Below, one piece after another: positions 36,306 to 48,300 of a stretch of DNA of 64,000 nucleotides (positions are counted from its first letter, which is position 1; every line of letters starts with the position of its first letter). The notes under the pieces were generated by a model. The model ran no database searches and had not been told where the DNA came from. It saw only the letters and a list, made by a program, of their open reading frames with translations. Origin of the DNA: Ifrita kowaldi (Eukaryota; Chordata; Aves; Passeriformes; Cinclosomatidae). Made by a program: the position numbers and the translations under genes. The DNA lies in the NCBI GenBank assembly GCA_013398055.1, contig VZRS01006715.1, forward strand, positions 310,001 to 374,000, written 5' to 3'.

Positions 36306-39300
36306 AGAAAAGAAATAACCAGTCACAGTTCTCTTTAATTTCTGTTGAAAGCTAGCTGGAAATTTTCCAGTGTATTACTTTTTAAAAAATTTTTTAATTG
36401 GAAATGGCAGTTTGTCAAATGCGGAACATTTATTAGAGGCCTACTGCTCTTCTAAGGAAGGATTTTCAGATGCAGGATGGTGAGATCTTGCAATAATCAA
36501 AACCCTGATGATTCAGAATTTTTCACTGAGTAACAGGGACACCAGTTTAAGCTTTTTATGATTTGCAACAGGGATATAAACAATATGCCACATGGGACAC
36601 AGATGTACTAGACATATTGACATATATTCATACCTTTTTCTGAATTACATGGGAACATTTTTAAATCCAAATACAACTTAAAAGAAAACATAAAAACAAT
36701 GAAGTTTACTAAAATTTTTCTTGCACTCCTTCTGACCATTGTTTTTGTACACCTTTGTACCTGAAGAGGTACCTGTTTTGTACCTTCTCGCTGAAGTTTG
36801 CCATCAAATCTTTGCTCCATAAAGGGTCTGTAAAAGACCAACACTTTAACTGCACAGGGATATGATGAAATGAATGCCAAGAAACTCTTAGGTTGTTTTG
36901 GAGATATTCAGTCCCAGTTGACTGAGGATGAGGTAAACTCTAGTTTACAGTCAGCCTTCTTTCCACCATTATTCTGTGCCAAACACAGAAATTCGTGCAC
37001 CAGGAGAATCCACGCCATACAGGGGAAGGCTGTGACAGAGGCAGAAAATGGAAACTGTGGTTGCCTTAAGGCTCTGCTTTTTCCGTCCCACAAAGTGAGA
37101 GACTGGGGTTTAGACAGATGTATTAACAAACAGGCAACTTCCAGTTGCAGTAGTTATTCCCTATCACCCTGACAAATGCATAACATTCCTCAGAGTGGAA
37201 CCTGTGAGTAAGTTTGCTGTGAGAACTACTACTGCTATCTGTGAGATAACTGAGCTGTGAGCTGCAAAGAGACCCACTATACTCTGTGGTACCATGTAAA
37301 TAAAAAATCCACTCGATATGAATGCGTCATTTTCTTCACCTGGTGCTGACTTGGTTTTGTCTCTTGTGGACTGAAATGAGAAGATGGCACGACATGCTTC
37401 TCTGACATATGTATGCATCACTAACTTCCTGAAATAACAAGTACACTGCATGTCTGCACGGGGGCAATGGATGGTTCTTAAAATGCACATACATATTTTA
37501 TAGCCTCATTATAGCAGACTGGCTTTATATTTCTCTTTTAAAATATTGTATTTTTAGTAAGGTATTTTCCCATTGTGACAGTCAATCTAACAAAATTATG
37601 ATAATTGGATTTATCAACATATCATTTGTTGCCCTCTGGGTGAAATTCACATGCTCTCTAATGAACTGATGAGATTTGAATTAATCACATATTTCTTAAG
37701 TGTGAGGGAATCAGATGTTTTCCAGCTGCTTAAGTATATACACTTATAATTATTGTACTTGATTTTATCTGAAATGTGGGAAGAGCTTAGGTAGAGAAAA
37801 AAAATAATTTCATGTACCATTTCATTTTAAAACATAACTGCAGGCATAAGAAAATAAGACTTAGTAAGTTTAGCAACCTGAAGAGTGGGGTTTATGCATC
37901 TAAACACAGGATCAAAAACGTTTCCCAGGAAAATTTGTGTCTGAATATGTTGTCACAAGATTGGTGGGGACCTGAGTGCCTTAAATAATGTGTTAAAGGT
38001 AGAGCTCAGAAGAATTAGCTTGCTGCTGGGAAACTTATCTTCTAAATCACATTTTCTCAAATGCATCATAGCAGCAATGCCTCTCCTTGGAGGAAGACCC
38101 AATTCATCAGCCACAGAGAGTAACATTAACTGACTGGCCATGCTAAAGAATTAACTGTTTGGGCATGTTTCTTTTACTCAGTTGATGATAAATACCCCAT
38201 AGAATGGTTGAGTAACCATATTATCTGGTATGCTTCCTAACACCTTGCAGGTGGCAAAGTGACTGAAATATTGTTCTGCTATATTAGTGGAGGGATTTGT
38301 CTGTTTTAACTCAGCCAGCTTGATCTAAGCTGTGTGTGTCATAACTGATGAACTATGATGAGAGAAGAGGGATAAAAACTGATGTCTAGGTTGGTGATGT
38401 ACAGCCCCTTTTCTAATTCATAAGGTGGTGAAATTGATGTAGACCTCTAATAGGGTTTCTAAGTATAGATTTTCCAAGTATAACTTCAGGCTTTTATCAC
38501 AAGGCAAGACAGAAGGAGATATCAGGGAAACAGAAGCAAGAGAAGTGATAAATCCTTTGTCCATGCCAGATCTTTTTTAATCAGAAGCAACTAACAGAGA
38601 TTATCCACACCCAGTTATAACCATGTAGTAAGTAATGAAACTGGTAAAACTACCCAATATATTTGTATTTTAATAAAAGAAATTCAAAACAATGTTTCCT
38701 ATCATGAAACTGTTTCTCTAGCACTGATAGCTTTTGCTTGCAGATGTCCCATCAGGCATCAGAAAAAGCTTCATTTGTTAGGGCTCTGAATCTTGTCTTT
38801 TCTTATGAGCTGAATTTTATGATACATCAGGACTTAGGATTGTTTTCTTTTGGCAGGTTGTTTAAATTTCCCTTGTCCACACCAGAGTTATCAGAATTAG
38901 ATTTTTTTCCTCACAATTCTCCAAAACTCTTCAGGGGTTCATTTCTGTACCTAGGCACCTGACCCTAATGATTAAAAATGGTCTTCAAGGATAGCTGGTA
39001 TCAGGGCTGATCACTAGAGGCAAGATAGCTGTGTAGCTGAAGGAAGCCACATAGGGACTTAGGACTTCTGGAAAGATCAATCTCAGCTATCCCCCCACGG
39101 CTGCCATTTTAACTGCATTAGAGAGGAGCAGACAAGCACCTACTGCCTGCTGGAGCTGAGCTGCCATAAGGCAGGGCTTAGAACACACCTGTTGTAAATG
39201 ACTACGGAACCCAGAATTCCCTCCACTTGCTTTTCAAAAGAAGAGCACAGAGCCCTTCTTGCAAAGCTACTTCCCATTGCTGTTGTAGCATTCCAAAGCT

Positions 39301-42300
39301 GAAAAAGAGATCTCCAACACAGCTGTCTGGGACAACTTCTGCTCCTGGATGTGTGTATCTGATTCAGATAGAGGTCAGCATTTTTTGAATTTTTTGAAAA
39401 GTAAATAGTGGAGGAATGTCTTATGTACTCTGAATTAAATCATCACATAAAAAATAAATGGACAAAATCATCATTCAGGAACACTTAAATCTGTTATTGA
39501 GGAGTACTGGGATAAACAGAAGCCCAGCTTGCTGGCAAGTAATTGATCAGGAAAGCTTTATTGTAGGTTTCTTTTTTTTTTCCACTTCGTATCAGCATAC
39601 CAAACTAAAAAATGAACATTTTCCAAATGTATGTGCCAATTCATGGTACTAAAAAATACTCCATAAAATATATTATTTTGTACTTTAATAAATAGGTGGG
39701 ACACACAATGCAGTGTTTCTCAGTCTTAAATATTCCAAGCATTTAAAATTACTCTGAAATTCTTGCTCATGTCCCAGAAAACAAAAATAATCCCGTTCCT
39801 GTAAAAACTTCATAGGAAGAATAATAAGTTGAGTTTTTCTAGTGAATTTACACAGAGCAGACAGAGCTTTGCCTTTAAAACTTTATTTATGGTAATAAAA
39901 AACATTTTTCTTAACAGTAAATAGATAACACAAGTCACTGTGCCCTTTTCAAATTCCTAAGTCTTAAACACATAAAGATGCATTTGCAGGGGTTAATAAA
40001 TTCTACCTTTTGAACTTTTTAACTTAGTTCCCTGTATACGAAAAGGGATGTACATAGGAAGGAGGTATTATTTCTCTGCTTCTTCACATATTACAGGGTG
40101 TTTCTCATATATCCAAATGAAAGTCTTTTAATAAATGAAGTTTTCCTTCTATATATGTATGAATGTGGCAACTGTTTTCATATCTAGGTAAGTTTATTTG
40201 TTTAAATAGTTCCCATATACAGATGAATGACTTGAAAGGAAATAGGAATGCTTGCATGATGGGATATGGTTGCTGAGTGATGTCTGCCGAGACTGCTTAG
40301 TGTTGATAAATAACTACGGAATTTGTCTATCAACATTTTGCATAAATGTCAGTCATAGAACTTGTGGTTGGGTTGAGGCAGCCCTGAATGACAATGTATT
40401 TCTCATTTATGTACAAGCTTTAAAGGGAGAGAATAGGGAAACAGAGGACTTATCTCAGAGCAACATACGTTTTTTAAATGTAGGTGTCCTCCAGCAGTTT
40501 TCTGCAGTTGCTTCCTGTGAGATTTTGCAGAATCCAAACAAAACCCAGATGAAATCATGCCTTTGGCAGGTTAGCAAAGTAATATGAATGTGTTCCATGC
40601 ATAAAATATTACATTTCAAAGACTCCTTTAAGTCAAGTCCAATATCAGATTTGTCAAATCTATAGGCTCTTAAAAATTCTTAAATTAAAGACTGTCATTT
40701 CAGATGTGAGAGAAAACTAGACAGAAAATGCACCTATAATAGCCTTAAGTTTTACACTTATTAAGGCAATTAAGAAATTATATGTAAGAATCTGAAATTC
40801 TCAGATACCTCCACAGACCGGAAACAGTAACAAGAAAGAAATACTATAGGGATGGAATAGATATTTTGAGAGCCTGTATTTCTCCTTGTATTTATATAAA
40901 ACCAGACCTTTTCGTGTTAGAGGAGTCTGAATCAGCTCACCCAAAAAGCACATAGGGTAGCAGTGTGTTTCTTCCAGTGCACAGAGCTAACTCTGGCTTA
41001 GCTCTGCCTCCAAAGCAGATAGAAGAATGCATATAATCTTCACAAACAGGCCCCAGTGAGTTGATAAAGCACAGCCTGGTATTATTTCAGATTAGCAGGC
41101 CCTAGAGCATTTCTTTTGTATTCAACTTTTCCCTAATTAGTCAACTTAAAGTAGACTGAGATTGGTATGCATAATAGCTATGACAACATCTTCATAGCAC
41201 CAAACAATCTCTTTGCTTTTAAGATCCCTGGTAAGTGATATGTACGAGCTTATCTCTCCTCTCTTTGAAAATGCTGTAAAGCAGGGATAATTTCAGGTTG
41301 CTCTTGGTTTACACAAATAGCAAAGAGAACAGAACCAGGACCAAAGGTCTTACAAGTATTGTCTACCAGACTGCAAAGCTACCAAATGCTGCATCACAGA
41401 AACTGACCGCTGCTGGGCCTGAGAAATTTCAGGAGGTTAGGATTCCTCCTTTCATAATTCCTCATCATGAGGAGGTTTTTAAGCGCTAAATGATCCAAGA
41501 CTCATCTTTTCTAGGTGAGCCTCAGCATTTCCACAGAAAATAAGCTGTGACACTTTGAATCTAATACTCTTGCTACTAAATACAGCTGCACAAACTGCAA
41601 AAAGGATATGAAAACTTTTGTTTGCTTAGGTGTTACTTCAGTTACATTCATATATCCTAAGACATCAATAGAAATAGAACAAGTTAAAGCTGTCTTGTGT
41701 GTTAAACAGGGAAGAAGGCTAATAGCAGAGAAGGTGACTACAATAAAACTAATGGTAGTGATCTTCTTTCACAAGGCATCTTTCCTGTTGAGACAACCTC
41801 TGCTTGGTGCCCTACTCTATGTGGATTAGCATGATCTTCCCATTACTGAATTCAGTAGAACTTCAGAGGACCTGGACAATGAATATTTTGGATATCTGTG
41901 GGGAAGAATTTTTGAAAAAAAAGAAAAATTAATACATTAATTTGTTGTGTGCATCTTAATAAATACTCTTTTTATTGAAAAATTTCAAATTGGAATGAAG
42001 CCATCAGAGCCATACTTTTAATTAAATTTAGAACTACAATGGGATTGATGAAGACAATAGTGCTCATACTATAGACTCAAATATGCTCATTCAGCATAAA
42101 GAACAAAGTGATTCTTGGTTGCTTTTCCCTGTACATCTGCAAGTGTTTTATTTTAATTTTTTATCCCAATTTTTGTAATTCTCAGAATTTCTAAACAACT
42201 ATTTTTTTCATTGATTAAAGTGGAACTATTGAATTGAATAGAATAGTGGTATCTACTGAAAGCTTTTACTTTCACATTTAATAATGAAGAAAGACTTTGG

Positions 42301-44099
42301 ATAAGATCAACTGCATTCAATAATGACTTTATGTTCTGTCATCAACTCTTACCCCAAACACCTAAAAAGGTCAACATGTGCACAAACACATACACTTCAG
42401 TTTGGTGTGCACTTTTTAGTCTGGGGAAATAATTTTCAGAGTAATCCGAAGCTTTAAGAAACAACTGAAACCCACAGAATTATTCAATTAAAATGACAAG
42501 GAGAATAGTTGCTTAGGGTCAGATGGATGCAGAAAGAAAGTTTCATCTGGTTTCAATATCATGGAAAATAAGACAATAGCTTTTGGAAGAGTGCATAGGG
42601 CCAAGCATTTACTGAGACTGAGGAGTTCACTGAATTAATAACTTATAAGTGCCAGTGCTGTTCTTACTGTATATTTGTGTATCACTAGTAATTTTATTTA
42701 TTTCAGATAAGCCCTGAGACTGGAAATACTGAAAACACTTCACTTACTCTGTTCTCTACTTAACTCTGTTAAACATACTCAGTACTTTTCTATATTCCAG
42801 TCTCTCCTGAAACTCAAACAAACATCAAAGATGAAACTGGAAACCTGTGGAAGAGACTTACACCTCTTTTTAATGAAGCTTATTTTCAGGTTTGTTACTT
42901 TTAAAACTCCTGGGTCCTACGTTTGCAGACAAAAAAAACTCCTGAGGAAGTGACAAATCACATGTCTATCGAATGTAATTTCAGATATTAGAATAGCTCA
43001 GCTTAAAAGCAACTCCTTGATCTCTGTAACAGACTAATTATACATATATATACATATATATAAAATTATTAGTTCATGTAATATCACTTTCTTTCCTATT
43101 CTCTATGTATATATCATTATAAGATTGATTCTAGATGCATTCTCTGCTTTTATCTGATTAAGAATTCACATCACCTCTGTGGAAAATTGGGGAGGGAAAG
43201 AAATATAATTTTCTTTAAACTCTCCACCAGTGATTAAACATGTCAGCTAAGATAATTTACTTATAAGTAGGCTACTATTTCAATTTTACTTGCTTGTCTT
43301 TAGTTATTAAAAAAAAAAGAGGTGTTTTTTGGTTTTTTTTTTAGTACTCCCCTATAGACATTGGGCAGGGTACAAAATTGTGTTATGTCTAGCGTGCATC
43401 TATTTTATTTTTTTAGAGAAAAGCCATTCTAGACCAAGGAAAAAAAAGTATGTTCTTATCTGAAACTACCAAATGTTGCTATACTAGTTGCCATATTCAG
43501 TATCAAGAATCAAAAAGGTAGTGGGATGTAACAGGTAACAGCTAGTTAACCTATAACTCTGCTAACTCATTATGTTTAAAGACATCTTACTTTATTAATT
43601 AACATTGCAGTGAAGTAGAAAATTAATGTGGTCATTCTAACCTGGTTAAACCAGAAAATATGTTTTACACAGATGTATCTAATGTAGTTTTCTGACAGAG
43701 GAATTTGGTTAAAATCTTTAGAATTATACAGATGCCATTCTAGACCAAAAAAAAAAAATGTTATGGTCTTATGTTACTTTTAAAGTTGTTCTTTGTTTCT
43801 GCCTTTGGTTTTCCATTTTTTTGGTTATACTTAGCATTCTTTATTCATCATTTTAAAAGCGTTTAATTTCACTGTTTCCTTTTTTTCTCTCCAAACTCTT
43901 GGCTTATTGTAGTAGTGGAAAAAAAAAGGAATTTTATTCAGAATTGGAGGATTTTTTTTTCATTTTCTCTCTACTGATTCCTTCTGAACACTTTTTTTTT
44001 CCATAAAGCCTTGAGAATTAACTAGGGATTTTCTCATTTTTCATTGAAATCAGCCAAAAAATGCTGTTGATTTCCACATTACAATACGCAGAACTTGAG
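32869..44099. other. Long AT-rich single-copy non-coding interval
   Basis: About 11 kb without a recognised gene. Contents: a 17-bp A run near 34240, a long (AAAG)n array (listed), a less AT-rich stretch near 36.7-37.5 kb with overlapping frames of 73-108 codons on both strands that match nothing I know, and another such stretch near 38.98-39.37 kb without a usable frame. Confidence 0.6.
36155..36316. repeat. (AAAG)n tetranucleotide array
   Basis: A lead-in of GGAA/GGCA-like units (36155-36175) becomes a nearly uninterrupted AAAG array to about 36310. There is one visible irregularity, an extra AA near 36258-36263. It is purine-only on the plus strand, a homopurine-homopyrimidine tract that can form triplex (H-DNA) structures and is likely highly length-variable. 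Confidence 0.97.
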
Positions 44100-44566
44100 A
44101 TATGATTAGATACTCACTCAGAAGTTGTCCCTGTGAGGCATCCTGGGCTGAACTACTTCAGCTGTGTCACCACTTCAGAACCTTGGAGGAGCACTGGAGA
44201 CCTCCTCCTGCATTTGTCGTTCAGCAGAAATTTGGGTTCTTTGTGAAGACAGCCAGTCCATAAATTCCATGAATTTCCAAGTGATATGGCCTTTAACAGC
44301 AGCACCATGTGGGGCTTGTCCACACCACACACTACTCACACACAAGGACCAGGGAGGAGAGTACATTTTGTGAGGGGCAGCTGGTTTCCCTGCAGGCCCA
44401 CGCAGCATCATGACCTCAGCAGTAGCTATCAATATTGCTACACAGAGCAAAGACCCATGGACGCTCATTTAAATTACTATTACTTTAAAATTTCAGTTAA
44501 GATGGATTATCATCCTCTAACATTCCTTTACGTGATTCTTTGCCCCGTCAGTCCAGACGTACACAG
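44100..44566. other. GC-richer block beside the LTR, unassigned
   Basis: This block has clearly higher GC than the flanking DNA and open frames on both strands: plus 44286-44786 (166 codons, running into the LTR) and minus 44175-44468 (97 codons). I recognise no protein. It could be an additional decayed LTR or internal retroviral piece, or another repeat; I cannot place a TG boundary or a target-site duplication. Confidence 0.35.
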
Positions 44567-45385
44567 TGCTCTGCATGGCAGGCACAATTGGCATCTGTGG
44601 AGAGGTGCTGGCAGCTGGTGGGCTTCGGGGGAGGCCTTTGTGGGGGGACACCAGGGGCTGCCCCATACTGCACAGTCAGGTCTGCAGTGGACCCACTACA
44701 GACAAAATACAGAAGAAAGGACAAAAAACATCAGCGGGAGAGAGAAGGACGGAATAAAGAGGGCGAAACAAAAGCATGGAGCCTAGGATGAGAGGAAGGA
44801 AGAAGGCACTCCAGGCTGGGGAGCAGATATTTCCCTGCAGCCCATGAAGAGGACCACTCCAGATAGATATCCATTACTATTGCCATGGACACTATGGTCC
44901 ATGAAGAACCCCACACTGGGGCAGGGGGATGTTTTCTGAAGGATCTGCAGCCACTGGATCACTGACACTAGAGCAAGTTACAAGTGTGAGGAAGAAGTAG
45001 CTGCAGAGGAGAACTGATAGATGGTGTCCATAGACCCCCACTCTCCCTGCACCACTCAGGGCTGGGCAGAGAAACATAAAGTGAAGCTGAGTCTGGGAGA
45101 AAGATGAGAAAAGTTCTTATTTTAAGGTTTGTCTTCATTTTTCACTACCCAACTCTATTTCAAGTGGCAATAAATCGAATTAATTTTCTTCAACCCAAGC
45201 CTCTTTCATCCACAGTAGTAGCTGGTAATCAATCTCCCTGCTTTTATCTCAACCAAGGATCTTTCTCATCCTGTTTTGTGCCCCTCCCCACTTAAGGGGA
45301 AGAGTGATTGGGTGAGTGAGGGAGCAACTAACTGTCTGAGTGGCTGGGTGGGAATCTAGCTGTTTGGCAAGGCTAACCCACCACA
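44567..45385 (+). mobile_element. Decayed LTR related to the one at 29.4 kb, plus strand
   Basis: The 3' end is clear: GGCTAACCCACCACA ends at 45385. AATAAA at 45169-45174 is followed by AATTTTC-like and TTTTATCTCAACC words in the same order as in the 29.4-kb LTR read on its sense strand. The GGAGCAGATATTTCCCTGCAG and CCATGAAGAACCCCACACTGG blocks match that LTR's internal repeats. The 5' end is less sure: I place it at TGCTCTGCATGGCA near 44567. No exact target-site duplication could be confirmed (CAATC follows the 3' end, CACAG precedes the chosen 5' end). It is more diverged than the 29.4-kb copy and lacks internal genes. Confidence 0.75.
45169..45174 (+). promoter_or_regulatory. Polyadenylation signal AATAAA of the LTR
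   Basis: A perfect AATAAA about 210 bp before the LTR 3' end, matching the position in the related minus-strand LTR. Present-day use is unknown. Confidence 0.45.
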
Positions 45386-48300
45386 CAATCCCCCATTTAA
45401 ATTAGCTATCCAGACTTCTTTGGGAACCTGAAATCAACGCAATCCACAGTTGTGGGTTGCTGCGTTTTGGGGGGTTTTTTTTGATTGAATTGTTTGTTTG
45501 CTTCTGTCTTGTTTTTGATTACTTCAGATGGCTTTCTGAGAAGGATCCTAAAAATGCTGGAAGATGAGGCTGGTTGGCAACCTTCATTCAACCCAGACCC
45601 ATGTCTGTGAGGGCAATGCAGGTGAATGTAGGAGTTTGCCCAAGGTTCACAATGCTCCTGGGCATGCTCACTTACTTTTGGCAAGCGCTGATTTTTAAAT
45701 ATTATGACATTATTTAACTTAATTACACTGATGGATGAGAGTGTCCTATGATCAATACAGGAAGGCTTTGATCCATTTTTCATAAATGTACAGATTTTTC
45801 ACCTGTCTTATAGCAATGATAATGGGAAAGTGCAGGGTTCGTAAGGGACTTTTTTCCTGTGGCAGAAGAGGAATGAAAAAACTTCGCATGCCTTGAAAGC
45901 ATGATAAAACTGGCAGACGGGTTATAGTTATATCACAAAAACGTATTAACGCATTCCTGAAAAAGTACAAAAGTATATAGTTATAGACACTACTGGCTAT
46001 GAAGATGACTTATAGTGCCTAAAATCTTACAGCACTAATTTAATTAGGAATTAGTTTGTTTCTGTAACCAAGAAACCACATCAAAGTCTCTGGTGACACT
46101 GTAAAAGAGATGAGCCCCATTACAGGTAATACAGTTACAGTGAAATATTTAGGCCTAACTGACTGTTTTAGATTGATTGAATTTGCCTATGGGTGCAAAA
46201 CAAGCAACCAAAGCTAGGTAGAAGTCAAATTTGTACAAGACCTAATATTGGATATGACCGGAGGAGATGCTCCCAGCAGATGCATTTATTTTGATGGTAT
46301 CACCTGCAGCTAGGCAGATGGGAGGAGAGCCCTGGTGATAAAATGTCAGAGGAAATAACGAAGAATGGTCCTTGGGTCTGGAGACACACATGTTCAGCCA
46401 GGGTATGAAGCTAACAAAAAAGCTTACTCCAAAATTGATTCATGCCTGAACTCAAATAATCTCATAGGGCTTTAAAATAGGATGTATAACAGACAATTTT
46501 TTCCAAGGTGGAAAAAATTTTTACTGAAAAAAACCTGAGGCAGTGTTAAATTCTGAAAATGGATCAATAGCGAAACTGCAAAAGTGTGATTGTGAAACTT
46601 TCAGACATGGAAACCAACCAACCCTTGTTTAATAACTGTGGCCATTGGCTTCATGTCCTGCCTCCATACAGAGAAGAGAAGGAGTCAGGAAGGAACTGTG
46701 ATCTCTTAATCTCATCAGTAAAATCCAGATCTCGGACTTTTTCCCAAACATGACATTTTTTCCTAATCTCTGTTTCCACTGAGGAACAGCCCTCTGTTAT
46801 CATCAGAGACCTTCTCCTCCCTCTTCTGTTGTCTTTCCCAACCTGCTCCTCACTCTTTTAATCCTTCCCCCTCTCAATTCAATTCTGATCACTTCATTAG
46901 CATTCATCTTCTTTTCCCTCCCTGAAAACTATAACCAAATCACCCAATATATAGAGAGACCTTCAGACTCTCAGTACTATTGGTCTGCCATAATCCTGGA
47001 CATTTTGTTGGATTTATTAATTTGTTTTGTTATTTTTGTCCCTTGTTTTGTTCTCTTTCTTTGCCTGTACTTTCCTTTTCAACAATATAAACCTTTTGGT
47101 TGGTGGGCTTTTTTGGTTTGTTTTTTATTTTGTTTTTTTAGGAATTTGTATAATGTTTCACCTGAAAATAAAATTTGAACAACAGTCAACATGATGTGCA
47201 AATATGTAATTTGGAAGCAAAGGAGTAGAGGAGAGTTTGTAGAGAGGAAAATCAGGGTTCAAATATATCACAGATTCCAAGGCTTGAAGAAAAACCTTGT
47301 TATAATCCAGTCTGACATCATCTCTGCTTGGCAAGAGCTGGAAGATTTTCTTAATTAATTGATGTTTTAAGTCTATGCTTTTTAGAAGGAAAAGCTTCAA
47401 TCTGTTTTTTAAAATGTGTGGCAGAGATGCACATGTATAAACTGTTCCAATTCTTAATTAATCTCAGTGCTATAATAAAATACCGTTTCATCCTATTCTA
47501 AACTTGCCTGTTCTAAACTGTAAGGCATAAAAATATTTTGTGCATTTATCTGATAAAGAACATTCTAATCAATTTTTCTCCCCCATTAAATACTTTTACA
47601 TTGCTGTCAGTCCATCTTAAATCTCTCTTATTTATATTCTTTTGTAAAGGAAAGATTATCCAGTGTCCTTTCCTCCTAGTTTTTTCCTTGCAAACCTCCT
47701 CAATTTTCCCTTAGCACTTTATTCACCCATATTAATATTTCAACTCTTGAAAAAGTTACTTGATTTTTCAATATCATTTTGAGGTCAATAGAAGGTATGG
47801 AGGAGGCTTGTCTCTATAAGGCCTAACATCGTCATTAAAACTGAGATTATGAATATACCCTGAGTCACATATTTTGGAGAGAGACATTCTAGCTATGTAT
47901 TACACCCACAGAGAGCCATGTTCCATTGTGATTTCACCTGATTTGTATGAGAGTAATTAAGATTATTTTTTTTAAAGCAAACTTGCAAACTCTTGCCATT
48001 GATCTAATCTCATTTTAATGTTAATATTTAATTTGTACAGAGTCTTATCTCCTCTGTTTCAGTGGTCTTGCTGCATTATTGTCAGTATTTTTAATGAGGA
48101 AATAGCCCATTTTATAATTGCTTCTACAAAGTAGGAGGGAAATGGATATTAAGTATTTTTTCTCCAAGGTCGCTATTTCTCATCTAACTCACTCAAATGC
48201 AGCATTCAAGTCCTAACCCTAGTGGTGCCCTCTGGGTCTGTTTTGTTGATTATGTTACTCCATTGACCAAAGATAAATACATAAGTCTGAAGCATTAAAT

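Noticed and set aside
36155..36316. CRISPR-like or satellite array
   Set aside because: It is a plain tetranucleotide microsatellite without spacers or a longer repeat unit.
38738..38962. Exon preceded by TTGCTTGCAG
   Set aside because: An acceptor-like sequence is present, but there is no donor at the other end and no recognised protein.
44286..44786. 166-codon plus-strand open frame as a gene
   Set aside because: It runs from an unassigned GC-rich block into an LTR, overlaps other frames on both strands and shows no known domain.
29404..45385. A provirus bounded by the LTRs at 29.4 and 44.6 kb
   Set aside because: The LTRs are in opposite orientation, each copy diverges separately, the first has its own target-site duplication and no retroviral genes lie between them.
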